This document shows, piece after piece, positions 62,501 through 64,000 of a stretch of 64,000 nucleotides of DNA. Within the stretch, counting starts at the first letter, position 1. Each line of letters begins with the position of its first letter. The notes under the pieces are model-generated. The model saw nothing but the letters and a program-made list of their open reading frames with translations, searched no databases and was not told the origin of the DNA. Source of the stretch: an uncultured Clostridia bacterium. GTDB lineage: Bacteria; Bacillota; Clostridia; Oscillospirales; Acutalibacteraceae. Made by a program: the position numbers and the translations under genes. The DNA is taken from assembly GCA_947585965.1 (NCBI GenBank), contig CANPXK010000003.1, forward strand, positions 1 to 64,000, read 5' to 3'.

Positions 62501-64000
62501 AGGAGTAAATTTTTTGTCTTGCGTATTTTTAACTTCTATTCTGTGCGAAGCACTGGCCGCCAAAGGAGTAGGTACACCACTATTACTTGTATGAGAACCC
62601 ATACCACTTAAGCTCCATGTATTTTGATCTCTACTCAGCATAGTAGTAACATTACCACTGGCATTGCTACTTTCATTCCACACAAGATCATCTGGGAAAT
62701 CACTCAGTGAAGTAGGCGTTCCACTAAGACGAACTATTTTAAAACCAGTAAAGCCATCAGTACGAGGAATCCTCCACAAATTAGTACTTATCTCCACACA
62801 TTCAACTAACCTGTTACCACCAGTTCCTCCCCAAACCCACGCATAAACTTTTGCTCCTTGATCCTTTATCCAGCCTGAAAGTGGACTAACAACTTGCAGG
62901 TAAATATTGTCCTTATCCACCATTGTTGTTGAATCTTTACCCGACAACAAAGCATATTGAGCCATATACTCGGTATTCTTACGTCTTACATAATCGTAAG
63001 TAGGATACTTTAAACCGGTATCACTTACATCTGCGGCGAGGGTTCCCTTGTTTGAAATAGTATATTTCGTTGCATCACTATCAGCTATTGCCAATGTCCG
63101 ACTTTGAAGACCGGCATTAACATCTTTCACGCTAACTTTGTCAGTTATGGTGAGCATATCTTCATGAGGGTTAGTAGGAAGATTGAACTGTACGAAGAGG
63201 TTTGAGTTAATCATACCTCTTTCCATATAGAACATCGTCAATGTATGTTCCGTACCTGTTGAAAAAAACTCCTCCTCACTCTTACCGCCATAATTCAAAA
63301 CTTCACTAAAATTCTTCGTAACCGTACTGATTCCAAGTGCAGTCAAATCATTACCCTGTATGGTATTTGGGTTGTTAGAGGCCTGCTTCGCATAGAGAAC
63401 ACCGACTTTTTTATTCGCAAAGTCTATATATCCTTCTGCGCTCTTATGAGCTCCACCCATATCCAAAAGCAACTGACCATCTAAATATACCCACACGTCA
63501 TCGTCGCCACGGAATGTAAAGTATGCCCTGTTGTCTTCACTTGTTCCATTCTTACTCGAATCATATTCCTCTCCATCTACAGTACCGTTCGGATTTACAT
63601 CAAAATCAATGCTGAACCTAACACCAACTCCGTAGTTAAGCTTATCAATTGAGGTTGAACTCTCATTGAACGGGAAGAAACCAAGATTTCCATCCCTATC
63701 CTTTACTGCATTGCTGCCTTTATTGCTTAATCTTTTAGTTGAACTTGTAACATAAACAGAATCCTTTGACGAATCAAAATGAAAACCTCCGGAAAATGTT
63801 GTTGCAGTACTGCTCTTATTAAAACGTTCACCTATAACGACTTTATCACTTGTCGCACTAAAAGGATATTCCCTATCTTCATAAACCGCAGCTATAGAAT
63901 GTCCGCTTGAACTATTAACCGTACCGTTTTTATTATATTTATCGGTCAGAAAATCCTTATCAAAGTACGGAAGTTTTATACCATTGTACGTAGGTACCAG
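59564..64000 (-). CDS. Giant surface protein: fibro-slime/PA14-like domain plus about 5 Cna_B-like (transthyretin-like) repeats; N-terminus beyond window
   Basis: 'VGVRFSIDFDVNPNGTVDGE...AYFTFRGDDDVWVYLDGQLLLDMGGAHKSAEGYIDF' fibro-slime motif; repeats beginning GSISITKAL, GKLVLNKEL, GTMSFTKAL, GSLKISKVL, AFLTIEKYI. Frame is open from 63496 to the window end (translated), so the ORF-track start is internal. Confidence 0.9.
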   Translation of the reverse strand: MVPTYNGIKLPYFDKDFLTDKYNKNGTVNSSSGHSIAAVYEDREYPFSATSDKVVIGERFNKSSTATTFSGGFHFDSSKDSVYVTSSTKRLSNKGSNAVKDRDGNLGFFPFNESSTSIDKLNYGVGVRFSIDFDVNPNGTVDGEEYDSSKNGTSEDNRAYFTFRGDDDVWVYLDGQLLLDMGGAHKSAEGYIDFANKKVGVLYAKQASNNPNTIQGNDLTALGISTVTKNFSEVLNYGGKSEEEFFSTGTEHTLTMFYMERGMINSNLFVQFNLPTNPHEDMLTITDKVSVKDVNAGLQSRTLAIADSDATKYTISNKGTLAADVSDTGLKYPTYDYVRRKNTEYMAQYALLSGKDSTTMVDKDNIYLQVVSPLSGWIKDQGAKVYAWVWGGTGGNRLVECVEISTNLWRIPRTDGFTGFKIVRLSGTPTSLSDFPDDLVWNESSNASGNVTTMLSRDQNTWSLSGMGSHTSNSGVPTPLAASASHRIEVKNTQDKKFTPSGEGYNPVALTNYELIDPKAQIKSGSSWRGFGTSSIANQTDSGGTISMMYGQSAVFTGQFKPSSTMQIVQDNKLYNPNPRITASQTLNNSDIVKFENQNGDRTISNYYNVSEPTLLYKNVPAPDNEGAATRTADSSGNTSGTDEFTFANQKNTTDKVNIEAIYTREVKTGSISITKALKNAGETSSNVFTMKVEMSSLFGTTNSSLSTVRDYSNISIEGSSLDETSLNSNGEFKIKAGETVTINGIPVETVVKISEINPGDYFDLTKVAIEGDTTTGITVNENREVTVTNERKTGKLVLNKELAVGTDAEYSDTAFDFTVTLDGSSEKINLSKYSLLAGGVAPSEIKYSTKSTENDTATFTVQVSKDIPVTISGIPYGVSYTVTETVPTGWTQESITGGTGTINQDEQTVTITNKKEEIKTGTMSFTKALGDTAKGYEDKEFTLAIRFGGNFKNVVETKNTIDMADYEDNLKYYYSDEVAENAKNVELTKVEDTTIYEATFTIKSGRTLYITGIPDQVWWCFKEVLPDNTNLTSVSEEGLGTYTSSWSQSYTYTSSGRVFTKYPEDMRKFEVSKDNDITITNNQAVGSLKISKVLQDANGKAVTDATARSTEFTAEVELQLPAGFDATRQHFDVTEKGTTQKGIVAYKKYASGQTQGEDDPQIAVLYIHFSYNQPCTIANIPLGTKWRITETNIPSGWKYSKTEYLSTEQYNSFDTGISPIINIEGPADPNKLEKWFPTPDGTGTLYKLTYNEDSDNDKYTTAREIKITNVPEAFLTIEKYIDELYYGEEDNPHGFAKGSQGIMSGINDKDPFGYLKYTSAEQDFVFKIEASKAGATKTSYVVLKFGADSKITRTYGPGQERDPVAKSGSFNYKESTTVKVEPGWTYKVTELRDEDGLAWRYEYSNHGLTAPNGEVAIFVAKDSGEPSCSITITANQSNGIPSVRFFNVRSDKSQKVESDMSSVKNTVKVKSSQAQSE

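Noticed and set aside
1-64000. CRISPR arrays, rRNA operons and prophage modules
   Set aside because: None seen: no regularly spaced identical repeats with unique spacers, no rRNA motifs, no phage structural genes. The only regular repeats are coding repeats in surface proteins.

Overview
The window is a low-GC Gram-positive (Clostridia/Oscillospiraceae-like) chromosomal segment. Most of it is core genome. On the minus strand: a two-component system, tRNA-Leu, sigE/spoIIGA, mazF, rluA, clpX/clpP/tig, thrC, rnhB, rbgA, lepB, rplS, tadA, two M42 peptidases and murD. On the plus strand: ybaK, a moxR-DUF58-transglutaminase operon, rpoB/rpoC and a DUF2798 protein, followed by a minus-strand biotin-dependent carboxyltransferase cluster. 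Accessory cell-surface content stands out: (i) a C1-family surface protease with tandem repeats; (ii) a locus of two class-D-like sortases, a 4-TM membrane protein and a small surface protein, two of whose transcripts share near-identical promoters; (iii) a SipW-type signal peptidase operon with four TasA/camelysin-like secreted proteins and a giant fibro-slime/Cna_B-like protein that runs off the right edge. Three proteins carry a related candidate anchor motif, P[VI]xTG or P[VI]xTTG. Other points of interest: an RpoC with an expanded repeat region between Zn2 ligands, an apparently catalytically dead signal-peptidase paralog beside lepB, structured 5' UTRs (notably before the DUF2798 gene), an IS605/TnpB-type end without tnpB, and a HicAB plus mobile-element remnant between two near-identical hairpins. 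All calls are from reading the sequence and recalled family knowledge; no searches were run.
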